This document shows positions 10,801-18,243 of a stretch of 39,473 nucleotides of DNA, one piece after another. The translations under genes and the position numbers were made by a program. The stretch is from Eubacterium sp. (GTDB lineage Bacteria; Bacillota; Clostridia; Lachnospirales; Lachnospiraceae): the NCBI GenBank assembly GCA_024696635.1, contig JAILGP010000120.1, positions 1 through 39,473 on the forward strand, read 5' to 3'. Positions within the stretch are counted from its first letter, which is position 1; the number at the start of each line of letters is the position of its first letter. The notes beneath the pieces were generated by a model, which saw nothing but the letters and a program-made list of their open reading frames with translations, did not search any database and was not told the DNA's origin.

Positions 10801-11714
10801 AAACAGATGTTAAGGATTATGATGTATTTTTAATGACTGATGAGCAGTCAGATATTACAATTGATGATCTTAAAGAGATAACATTTGAATATACAGATAA
10901 AAGTAAAACTGAAGAAGATGATGACGAAGACGACGGGGAAGATGATGAGGAAGATGACGAGGAAGAAGATGTAACTGAGGATATACCAATCACCAGAATC
11001 GCTTCCTTTACAGAGGGTGAGGAGCTTTCTGTAGTAAGAAGAGATAGTCAGAGTCGTTATATAAGCGTCAGCGGAGAGATAGCTGAGGGCTATAACGTTG
11101 GAATAGTAGGAAGTGATATTGAGAGAAGTCTTAATAAGGTGGGAGTTCCTGAAGGCTATACAGTAACACTTCAGGGTGAAAATGAAACCATAAATGATGC
11201 TATGGAGCAGGTTATGCTTATGATGCTTCTGGCTGTCATACTGATTTACCTTATAATGGTAGCACAGTTCCAGAGTCTTAAGTCTCCATTTATAATCATG
11301 TTCACCATACCTCTTGCATTTACAGGTGGATTCTTTGCCCTATTCCTGACAGGAAAGGCAGTATCGGTAATAGCCATGATAGGTTTCGTAATGCTGGCCG
11401 GTATTATAGTTAATAATGGTATTGTACTTGTGGATTATGTAAACCAGCTTAGAAGACAGGGTATGTCCAAGAAGGATGCTATTATTGAATCTGCAAAGAC
11501 AAGACTTAGACCTGTACTTATGACTGCAATAACAACAATCATTTCCATGTCCACCATGGCGCTTGGAATGGGTAAGGGCGTTGAGATGTCCCAGCCTATG
11601 GCTATAGTTGTGGTTGGAGGACTGATTTATGGAACAATTTTAACACTTGTACTTGTACCATGCCTTTACGATGCATTTAATAAAGAAAAGGACATGACAG
11701 AAGAAGAAATATAA
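7806..11714 (+). CDS. RND-superfamily (AcrB/HAE1-like) exporter with a long coiled-coil insertion
   Basis: 1302 aa; N-terminal KYSVKRPYTVFVAVVAVLVIGVVALMRMTADLLPNMNLPYV, GASPETVEKEVTAPIE, GMLVDNSIVVIENIYR, FTIPLAFTGGFFALFL and LAGIIVNNGIVLVDYVNQLR. Confidence 0.92.
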   Translation: MISKYSVKRPYTVFVAVVAVLVIGVVALMRMTADLLPNMNLPYVLIITTDMGASPETVEKEVTAPIEAGMATTSNLKNIQSTSNNSYSTVILEYEQSANMDATLIEIQQSLDQIKGSFPDSVGTPIVMQLDPDMLPVMVAGVNVEEMDSIELTDYVNTDIKPALESIEGVASVSVSGGIEETVNVTMNQDKIDKLNDKIMAEIDEQFQEAKDKLADSKADIESGQDAVDSGKTTLADTIGEKKSELQTTQIELYQTGEELNEQLTTYQESYDSLGTTIETMNTTYDGAVTIAESIASLESVISLYDQGLLDDNTFAASAGMDIATAKAQKATLEAQLEAINTQLKENSSSLAEYNITVETYEDLPTAVAALEETRVQLATGIESIEGGIEEVETGKTTAKEAMEILEKNGIEQSITMAETSSTLSQGLAQIESAEDTIDSTIKTTKESADLNTILSLDTLNNLLVAQNFDMPAGYAKGPEGQYLVKVGDSIDAVENLGDTVLIDLNMDSVGLIKLSDVADIEKIDDSESVYARLNGEPGMLVSFEKQTGYSTGDVTDSILNKFDSLEKSEEENIHFAVLMNQGVYIDMIIKSILQNMILGAALAVLVLIVFLRDIRPTIIIACAIPLSVIFAVVLMYFTNITLNIISMSGLTLGIGMLVDNSIVVIENIYRLRREGESIKKAAVYGASQVAGAITASTLTTMCVFLPIVFTDGLTRQLFVDMGLTIAFTLSASLLVALTLVPAMAQGLLKKTKETEKKEESRFMRGYGKFLMGAMKFKPLVFLIMILLMGASIALAMSRGTEFMPQMQSDQLTVTLSVPEEETRTFEEMTSYSDQLTENLMGISEIETIGSMIGNGSTMGALSGGSDNSVTMYILLDENIKVSTDDITSKIEKASEDINCDVTVSAEIMDMQAMTGSGVSVMIKGRKMETLQKLAADVAGVLEATEGISDVDDGLSDTTKTLKITVDKKKAADYGMTVAQVYSLVASKLASTNSTTAIETDVKDYDVFLMTDEQSDITIDDLKEITFEYTDKSKTEEDDDEDDGEDDEEDDEEEDVTEDIPITRIASFTEGEELSVVRRDSQSRYISVSGEIAEGYNVGIVGSDIERSLNKVGVPEGYTVTLQGENETINDAMEQVMLMMLLAVILIYLIMVAQFQSLKSPFIIMFTIPLAFTGGFFALFLTGKAVSVIAMIGFVMLAGIIVNNGIVLVDYVNQLRRQGMSKKDAIIESAKTRLRPVLMTAITTIISMSTMALGMGKGVEMSQPMAIVVVGGLIYGTILTLVLVPCLYDAFNKEKDMTEEEI

Positions 11715-11731
11715 TGTAATTATAAGCATTT

Positions 11732-11764
11732 TAAAGACCTCATTATCCTTTGATGGGGTCTTTA
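11732..11764 (+). terminator. Intrinsic terminator after the RND gene
   Basis: AAAGACCTCATTATCCTTTGATGGGGTCTTT hairpin. Confidence 0.65.
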
Positions 11765-11979
11765 ATATTGAAAAATGTCATATTTTTATAGAAATCATAT
11801 AAAAAAGAGGTTATAATACAATTTGGGTTAATACGTATGTCTTTTTATTTAATAGCTTTATTGATTAAAATAGACTATGACATATGCATTATTATAATAG
11901 TTATATGATTGTGGGGGGAAAACAATAACAATATAGTGAAAGGGAAGGTAAAGTATCTTTTTAAAGATGCTTATTATGT

Positions 11980-12882
11980 GTGAATATGAAATGTATTGTA
12001 TGCCTTAATAATTTGAAAGAGGACTTCAGATTTTGTCCTTATTGTGGGACTGAAATAAAGACACCACAAGATTCTTCAGATAATAATTCATCTAACGATG
12101 AATCTGATAATAAATCTTCAGGAAATCAGACAAAGAATAATAGCATTGATAAAAATGCTGCTGATAAGTCTGGTGCTTCAGAGAATGATAAAAATAAATC
12201 TGATAAAAATAAATCTGAAAATAATAAATCACAAGATAATAAATCTGAAAATAATAAATCCGAAGATAATAAATCTGGAAATGATTCTGATGATACAGAA
12301 ATAAAGCTGCCATTATTCCTAAATATCATGTATGAAAGTGTAAAGGATGCACCTCTTGATCTAAAGAAAACCATTGAGTGGTATAAGCTGGCGGCTGCTC
12401 AGGGTAATGCTGATGCACAGGTTGATCTGGGAACTATGTATAAAAGTGGCAAAAGAGTATTTCAGGACTACAAAAAAGCTGTTGGTTTATATCAAAGAGC
12501 TGCGGGTCAGGGAAATGCCATTGCCCAGTTCAACCTGGGTTATATGTTTTATTGTGGACTTGGGGTACTAAGAGATTATGAGATAGCCATGGATTGGTAT
12601 ATGAAGGCTGCCGCCCAGGGAAATGCTGAGGCGCAGAATAATATAGGCTATATGTATAAGAATGGCGAAGGGGTAGCTCAGGATTATGATAAAGCCATGG
12701 AATGGTATGAGAAAGCTGCTGCCCAGGGTAATGCCTGTAGTCTATATAATATTGGAGACCTCTATGAAAATGGTTTAGGGGTAGACCAGGATGAGAAAAA
12801 GGCAGAGGATTATTATTGGAAATCTGCTAAGAATGGAAATGAGGGCGCTAAGAATAAAATAAAAGATTTGGGTTCTGAATAA
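11980..12882 (+). CDS. Zinc-ribbon / low-complexity linker / Sel1-repeat protein
   Basis: GTG start at 11980 (or ATG at 11986); CIVCLNNLKEDFRFCPYCG zinc ribbon; Ser/Asn/Lys repeats; Sel1-like repeats (WYKLAAAQGNADAQVDLGTMYKSG..., WYMKAAAQGNAEAQNNIGYMYKNGEGVAQDYDKA...). Confidence 0.85.
   Translation: MNMKCIVCLNNLKEDFRFCPYCGTEIKTPQDSSDNNSSNDESDNKSSGNQTKNNSIDKNAADKSGASENDKNKSDKNKSENNKSQDNKSENNKSEDNKSGNDSDDTEIKLPLFLNIMYESVKDAPLDLKKTIEWYKLAAAQGNADAQVDLGTMYKSGKRVFQDYKKAVGLYQRAAGQGNAIAQFNLGYMFYCGLGVLRDYEIAMDWYMKAAAQGNAEAQNNIGYMYKNGEGVAQDYDKAMEWYEKAAAQGNACSLYNIGDLYENGLGVDQDEKKAEDYYWKSAKNGNEGAKNKIKDLGSE
12187..12276 (+). repeat. 15-bp in-frame tandem repeat, 6 units, in the Sel1-protein linker
   Basis: GATAAAAATAAATCT x2, GAAAATAATAAATCA, CAAGATAATAAATCT, GAAAATAATAAATCC, GAAGATAATAAATCT. 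Confidence 0.9.
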
Positions 12883-12885
12883 AAA

Positions 12886-12952
12886 AACACCTATTGGATA
12901 AGAAATCGATTGAATTACTCTTTCGGTTACATATCCAATAGGTGTTTCTTTT
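12886..12952. terminator. Bidirectional intrinsic terminator between convergent genes
   Basis: AACACCTATTGGATA ... TATCCAATAGGTGTT (15-bp perfect stem), followed by TCTTTTT and preceded by an A-run. Confidence 0.88.
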
Positions 12953-12986
12953 TCTGATTTTTTATCTGATTTTTTGTCTGGATTTT

Positions 12987-14093
12987 TTATGGAAGTTTAT
13001 CAATTATTTCGCCTTTTTCCTTTAATTTCTTTTTTGGTAAAGGAACAAATCTATATGTATTTTCCATATATTCAAGATATTCATTTCCAAAACGCTCTGT
13101 AAGCAGTGGTTCTTCAGTCTTTTTCATCATTATTGTAAGAAGTCCCCAGTAAATCAGTGGGAGTATATACATAAATGTATTTCCTGAAAAGAAAAGCACT
13201 GCAGTACATATGAATATAATACCACCATACATAGGATTTCTTGTTTTAGAGTAGATGCCGGTGGTTATAAGCTTACCCATCATGAGGTTTGTAAATAACT
13301 GACAATCAGATAAGGCCTGAGACAACATTGTTATTCCAATAAATAGAAGTATTACTGAAAAACCAATATATGTATATCTAATCCATGAAATTGTAGGAAT
13401 TCCATAGGTAACAGGTCTTATGTGCCCCAGTATAACACCACATATGGTAAGAATAACTACAACTGGAATAAACATACCACTTCCTCCGAATTTAGGAAGA
13501 GGAGCAAATTTTGTAACAACAACAGGGGCGTCCGTTGTGTTGGCAGGACTGGAGGAAATATAATTATTATTAGACATTTCCTCTGTCTTGGTTTCAGATT
13601 CTTTTACTAAAGATTCTTCGTCTAAAGATTCTTTTGTAACACCACTAGCATCTGTTTTTGTAGTATTTTCTGAAGTAGTATTTTCTGAAGTAGTATCAGA
13701 TGAGGCAGCTTCTGGAGTAGTATCTGACGAGGCAGCTTCTGAAGTAGTATCAGATGAGGCAGCTTCTGGAGTGGTATCTGACGAGGCAGCTTCTGAAGTA
13801 GTATCAGATGAGGCAGCTTCTGGAGTAGTATCAGATGAGGCGGCTTCTGTGGCACCTACTGTCTCCTGACTTATATTTTCTGTGATATCAGCTATAGAAT
13901 TATAAGCCTCAGTACCTATATCTTCACTAGTGCCAGTAACTGGATTACCTGCTACTGCTGAATTTCCAAGAAATTCTTTAAGCAGGTCATCTTTTTCTCT
14001 TTGGATTCGTATTTGTTCCGGACTTAAGGGGTCATCCAGATTTAATGCCCTGGTTTCTCCTTCATTACTAGTCATCTTATCATTACCTAACAT
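12987..14093 (-). CDS. Membrane protein of the isoprenylcysteine carboxyl methyltransferase/PEMT-like family with a repetitive N-terminal region
   Basis: C-terminal KLITTGIYSKTRNPMYGGIIFICTAVLFFSG...EEPLLTERFGNEYLEYMENTYRFVPLP; N-terminal (EAASSDTT[P/S])n. Confidence 0.75.
   Translation of the reverse strand: MLGNDKMTSNEGETRALNLDDPLSPEQIRIQREKDDLLKEFLGNSAVAGNPVTGTSEDIGTEAYNSIADITENISQETVGATEAASSDTTPEAASSDTTSEAASSDTTPEAASSDTTSEAASSDTTPEAASSDTTSENTTSENTTKTDASGVTKESLDEESLVKESETKTEEMSNNNYISSSPANTTDAPVVVTKFAPLPKFGGSGMFIPVVVILTICGVILGHIRPVTYGIPTISWIRYTYIGFSVILLFIGITMLSQALSDCQLFTNLMMGKLITTGIYSKTRNPMYGGIIFICTAVLFFSGNTFMYILPLIYWGLLTIMMKKTEEPLLTERFGNEYLEYMENTYRFVPLPKKKLKEKGEIIDKLP
13684..13845 (-). 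repeat. 27-bp in-frame tandem repeat, 6 units with 54-bp higher-order alternation
   Basis: Plus-strand units TCTGAAGTAGTATCAGATGAGGCAGCT / TCTGGAGTAGTATCTGACGAGGCAGCT; encode EAASSDTTP/EAASSDTTS on the minus strand. Confidence 0.9.
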
Positions 14094-14345
14094 AATTTTG
14101 TTGCTCCTTAATATTTAGACAATATATGTATTATAATCTTACTTTCTTTTAAACGCAAGAATTCCTATGGTCATGCATTTTTTTTGAAAGTATTATTCAC
14201 ATTTTCTTCAAAAAATAACCTATTGATTTTGCATGATTTTGTAAAAATTACATTTAAATCTTCTACAAATCTTCTTAATATATATCCTTTTCCATGAATA
14301 TAATTTGTGATAAAATAGCCATGTATGTTTTTATAAGGAGAGGCT

Positions 14346-16142
14346 ATGTCATATTTAGCATTATATAGAAAATTTAGGCCCACTAGCTTTGATGAGGTTA
14401 AGGGTCAGGATCATATAGTTACAACATTAAAGAATCAGCTGGCAGGTGACCGTATAGGACACGCATATCTTTTCTGCGGTACAAGAGGAACAGGTAAAAC
14501 TTCTGTTGCAAAGCTTCTTGCAAGAACTCTTAACTGCGATAATCCGACGGAAAATGGGCCTTGTGGAGAGTGCCCTAGCTGTAAAGCCAACCTGAATGGA
14601 ACAGATATGAATGTCCATGAAATAGATGCTGCAACCAATAATGGTGTTGACAATATGCGTCAGTTGAATGAGAATATTAGAAATATTCCTATGAATAATA
14701 AGCATCTCATTTATATTATAGATGAGGCTCATATGCTTACAGGAGCAGCTTTCAATGCTATGCTTAAAACTCTGGAGGAACCGCCTGAATATGCGGTATT
14801 TATACTGGCAACAACGGACGACTACACAATTCCAATAACAGTTAAGTCCAGATGTCAGCGATTTGATTTTCATAGGATTTCTGTAGAAACCATAACAGAC
14901 AGACTTGAAGAAGTAGTGGCTATGGAGGGGGAGAAGGCAACAAGGGACGCCCTAAGCTATATAGCCAGAGCGGCAGATGGTTCTCTTAGAGATGCTCTTT
15001 CAATTCTGGATGAATGTATGGCAGCCAGTATGGGTAAGGAACTGGACAGAGATTCGGTTCTTAATACAGTTGGAGCCGTAAAGGTTGATATATATTTTGA
15101 CCTTTTAGGTGCGATTACGGAAAATGATCCTGAAAGGGTTCTCAATATAATAAATGATGCGGTTTGGGATGGTAAGGACCTTACTAAATTTGCAGATGAT
15201 TTTACATGGTTTGTCAGAAATATGCTTTTCATGAAGCTTTCGCCTAATATAGGTTCAGAGCTTGATATGACAAGTGAAAATGTAAACAGGATGAAGAGTG
15301 TGGGAGCCGATATAAGTACTTCAGTTCTTTCCAGATATTTGGGAATACTTCAGGAATTATGCAGCTCCATAAGGAAGTCCTCTATCCAAAGAGTTACATT
15401 TGAGATGGCAATGATTAAGCTTATGCATCCGGAAACAGATGTGGATGTAGAAAGTCTTATAAGAAGGATAGATGCCCTGGAGAATAGGAGCGGTGGACCT
15501 GCCTATGATCCAGAAACCAATCAGGAAATATCCAGAATAGAAAGCCGTGAAGTGGAAGCCCTTGTGGATGCAAGACTGGAGAAAAAGCTTCCTAAGCTGC
15601 TTAAGGAAATGGGGCCTGTGGCTTCAGCTCCGACAAGTGTGGAGGAAAGCAATACGGCTCATAAATATGGTATTAATTTGAGAGATCCAGCTGCAGTAAA
15701 TCAGAAGCAGGGTGAGATTATAGATAATAACCTGAGAAAAAGTTTTCCTCCTGCTGAATATGAGGATCTCCAAAAGGTGTCCAATATTTTTAGGGCAAAG
15801 ATACTTCCCCAGCTTAAGAATCCCCTTAAATTATATTTGCGTGAGGATGAAGTGCCTCTTGATGTAGATAAGAATTATAGGATTGGTTCTACTTTAAAGC
15901 TTCTTATGATTTTCTATGATGTTGATCTGGAAGAAAACCATGTTCATTATACCTATTATAGAAAAGAAGAAAATAAGGCTTATCTGGAAAATACTATAAG
16001 CAACTACATACAGAAAAATGTTGAAATAGAGTATGTGGTAAGAAAGGGTAAAAAACCTATTATTGATGAAGATTCACTGGCTATAAATAAAATAGCTGGT
16101 AAAATAAATACATATGAAAATGAGGAGGAAAGAAATGGCTAA
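14346..16142 (+). CDS. dnaX: DNA polymerase III subunit gamma/tau
   Basis: 598 aa; [68 protein letters not shown] aaggag. Confidence 0.96.
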   Translation: MSYLALYRKFRPTSFDEVKGQDHIVTTLKNQLAGDRIGHAYLFCGTRGTGKTSVAKLLARTLNCDNPTENGPCGECPSCKANLNGTDMNVHEIDAATNNGVDNMRQLNENIRNIPMNNKHLIYIIDEAHMLTGAAFNAMLKTLEEPPEYAVFILATTDDYTIPITVKSRCQRFDFHRISVETITDRLEEVVAMEGEKATRDALSYIARAADGSLRDALSILDECMAASMGKELDRDSVLNTVGAVKVDIYFDLLGAITENDPERVLNIINDAVWDGKDLTKFADDFTWFVRNMLFMKLSPNIGSELDMTSENVNRMKSVGADISTSVLSRYLGILQELCSSIRKSSIQRVTFEMAMIKLMHPETDVDVESLIRRIDALENRSGGPAYDPETNQEISRIESREVEALVDARLEKKLPKLLKEMGPVASAPTSVEESNTAHKYGINLRDPAAVNQKQGEIIDNNLRKSFPPAEYEDLQKVSNIFRAKILPQLKNPLKLYLREDEVPLDVDKNYRIGSTLKLLMIFYDVDLEENHVHYTYYRKEENKAYLENTISNYIQKNVEIEYVVRKGKKPIIDEDSLAINKIAGKINTYENEEERNG

Positions 16143-16497
16143 GAGAGGCGGTTATCCAGGAGGAATGATGCCTGGTAATATGAATAATCTTATGAAGCAG
16201 GCTCAGAAAATGCAGAAACAGATGGAGGAAACTCAGGCTGAGCTTGAAGCTAAGGAATATGAGATAAGCTCCGGTGGTGGAGTTGTTAAGGTTAAGATTA
16301 ATGGTCAGAAGGAGATAACAGAGCTTACAATTGATCCAGAGGTTGTAGACCCTGATGATATTGAGATGCTTCAAGACCTTATAATGGCGGCTGTTAATGA
16401 GGCAATCCGTACACAGGTTGATGATGAAAAGGAACAGCTTGGTAAGATTACCGGCGGACTTGGAGGCATGGGAGGCGGACTTGGAGGTCTCTTCTAA
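16135..16497 (+). CDS. YbaB/EbfC family nucleoid-associated protein
   Basis: [43 protein letters not shown]...GGLF. The start at 16135 is preferred over the ORF start 16114 because GAGGAGG lies just upstream; it overlaps the dnaX stop by 8 nt. Confidence 0.93.
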   Translation: MAKRGGYPGGMMPGNMNNLMKQAQKMQKQMEETQAELEAKEYEISSGGGVVKVKINGQKEITELTIDPEVVDPDDIEMLQDLIMAAVNEAIRTQVDDEKEQLGKITGGLGGMGGGLGGLF

Positions 16498-17094
16498 ATG
16501 AATATATATGGTGGAGAGGTCAGCAGACTGATCGAAGAACTGGGACATCTGCCTGGTATAGGTACAAGAACTGCCCAGAGACTTGCATTTTATATTATAG
16601 GGATGCCAGAGGATCGTGCCCTGGCCCTGTCTAATGCAATTGTAAATGCAAAAAAGAATATAAAATATTGTAAAGAATGCTATACTATGACAGATAGTGA
16701 AATCTGCCCAATATGCTCTAATCCTAACAGGGATAAGAAAACTATCATGGTAGTGGAGTCTCCTAGAGATATGGCTGCCTATGAAAGAACTGGTAAATTT
16801 GAAGGTGTTTATCATGTCCTTCATGGGGTTATTAATCCAAGTCAGGGTATTGGCCCACAGGAGATAAAACTAAAGGAGCTTATGGTAAGACTCAGGGGAG
16901 ATGTTGATGAGCTTATAATAGCAACAAATTCCAGCGTAGAAGGGGAGGCAACAGCCATGTATATATCAAAGATGGTAAAGCCTGCTGGAATAAAGGTTAC
17001 ACGTATAGCCAGCGGAGTGCCTGTAGGTGGTGATCTTGAGGTAACTGATGAGGTTACACTTATGAGGGCCTTACAGGGAAGGGTCGAAATCTAA
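16498..17094 (+). CDS. recR: Recombination mediator protein RecR
   Basis: 198 aa; LIEELGHLPGIGTRTAQRLAFYI, CKECYTMTDSEICPICSN zinc finger, and a TOPRIM region (VVESPRDMAAYE). The start codon directly follows the ybaB stop. Confidence 0.96.
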   Translation: MNIYGGEVSRLIEELGHLPGIGTRTAQRLAFYIIGMPEDRALALSNAIVNAKKNIKYCKECYTMTDSEICPICSNPNRDKKTIMVVESPRDMAAYERTGKFEGVYHVLHGVINPSQGIGPQEIKLKELMVRLRGDVDELIIATNSSVEGEATAMYISKMVKPAGIKVTRIASGVPVGGDLEVTDEVTLMRALQGRVEI

Positions 17095-17159
17095 GTTATA
17101 ATTAAGAAATTTAGATTTAAAGCATTATATTAAAATAACAATATAAGGAGGGGTTACTA

Positions 17160-18236
17160 ATGAAGAGGATAGGAATACTCACAAGTGGTGGCGATTGTCA
17201 GGCATTGAATCCTACTATGAGAGGTGTTGTAAAGGGCCTGGAGAATCTTTTTGGTGATGTAGAAATTTATGGTTTCCTTGAGGGTTACAAGGGACTTATT
17301 TATGGTAATTATAAAAAGATGGAACCTATGGAATTTTCCGGCCTTCTTGCTAAGGGTGGAACAGTTCTTGGTACATCAAGAGTTCCGTTTAAATACCTGG
17401 ACACTCCTACTGAGGATGGAGTTGACAAGGTTCCTGCTATGATCAAGACTTATAAGAAGCTTGAATTGGATGGACTTTTTGTACTTGGAGGAAATGGTTC
17501 ACAGAAGACAGCTAACAGACTTTTCCAGGAAGGATTAAATGTTATCGGTCTCCCTAAGACTATTGATAATGATATATGGGGAACTGACGTAACATTTGGC
17601 TTCCAGTCTGCTATAGATGTTGCAACCCATGCCATTGACTGTATCTATACAACAGCTGAGTCCCATAACAGAGTATTTGTCATTGAGACAATGGGTCATA
17701 AGGTTGGCTGGATCACACTTTATGCTGGTGTTGCCGGTGGTGCTGATGTTATTCTTCTTCCTGAGATTCCTTATGACATGAAGAAGGTTTATAAGGCTAT
17801 TGATAAGAGAAAGAAGATGGGCAAGAAGTTTGCCATAATTGTTGTAGCAGAAGGGGCAATATCTAAGGAAATCGATGCTCTTCCTAAGAAGGAGAAGAAG
17901 GCTAAGCTTGCTGAAAGACCATATCCTTCAATTGCTTATGAGATAGCACATGATATACAGCAGAAGTATCCTGCTTCAGAGGTCAGGGTTGCTGTTCCGG
18001 GCCACACTCAGAGAGGTGGAAATCCTGATGCTTATGACAGAGTTCTTTCCAGTCGCTTTGGTGCCAAGGCAGCTGAGCTTTTCAAGGCAAAGGATTTTGG
18101 TAAGCTTGTTGTATTTAAAAATAATGAAGTTACAGCTATACCTATGGAGGAATCTGCAGGTAAGCTTAAGTATGTAGAGCCTGATAATCAGCTTATTCAG
18201 GAAGCTAAAACACTAGGAATATCATTTGGAGATTAA
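17160..18236 (+). CDS. 6-phosphofructokinase
   Basis: 358 aa; RIGILTSGGDCQALNPTMRG, GGNGSQKTANRL, GLPKTIDNDIWGTDVTFG, ETMGHKVGWITLYAGVAGGADVILLPE, PGHTQRGGNPDAYDR; SD ggagggg. Confidence 0.94.
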   Translation: MKRIGILTSGGDCQALNPTMRGVVKGLENLFGDVEIYGFLEGYKGLIYGNYKKMEPMEFSGLLAKGGTVLGTSRVPFKYLDTPTEDGVDKVPAMIKTYKKLELDGLFVLGGNGSQKTANRLFQEGLNVIGLPKTIDNDIWGTDVTFGFQSAIDVATHAIDCIYTTAESHNRVFVIETMGHKVGWITLYAGVAGGADVILLPEIPYDMKKVYKAIDKRKKMGKKFAIIVVAEGAISKEIDALPKKEKKAKLAERPYPSIAYEIAHDIQQKYPASEVRVAVPGHTQRGGNPDAYDRVLSSRFGAKAAELFKAKDFGKLVVFKNNEVTAIPMEESAGKLKYVEPDNQLIQEAKTLGISFGD

Positions 18237-18243
18237 GTAACAA

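Noticed and set aside
12092-12374. Minus- and plus-strand ORFs over the Sel1-protein linker
   Set aside because: Repeat-generated alternative frames of the 15-bp array; no start context or protein-family features.
13588-13869. Plus-strand ORF with (VVSDEAASG)n repeats
   Set aside because: It is the antisense reading of the 27-bp repeat in the ICMT-like gene; tandem repeats with periods divisible by 3 keep several frames open. No RBS.
14346-16142. Programmed frameshift in dnaX
   Set aside because: I found only GAAAAAG-type runs (e.g. near 15572 and 15736), not an A-AAA-AAG heptamer with a following stem.
16081-16824. Minus-strand ORF of 247 aa across ybaB/recR
   Set aside because: Antisense to two well-recognised conserved genes.
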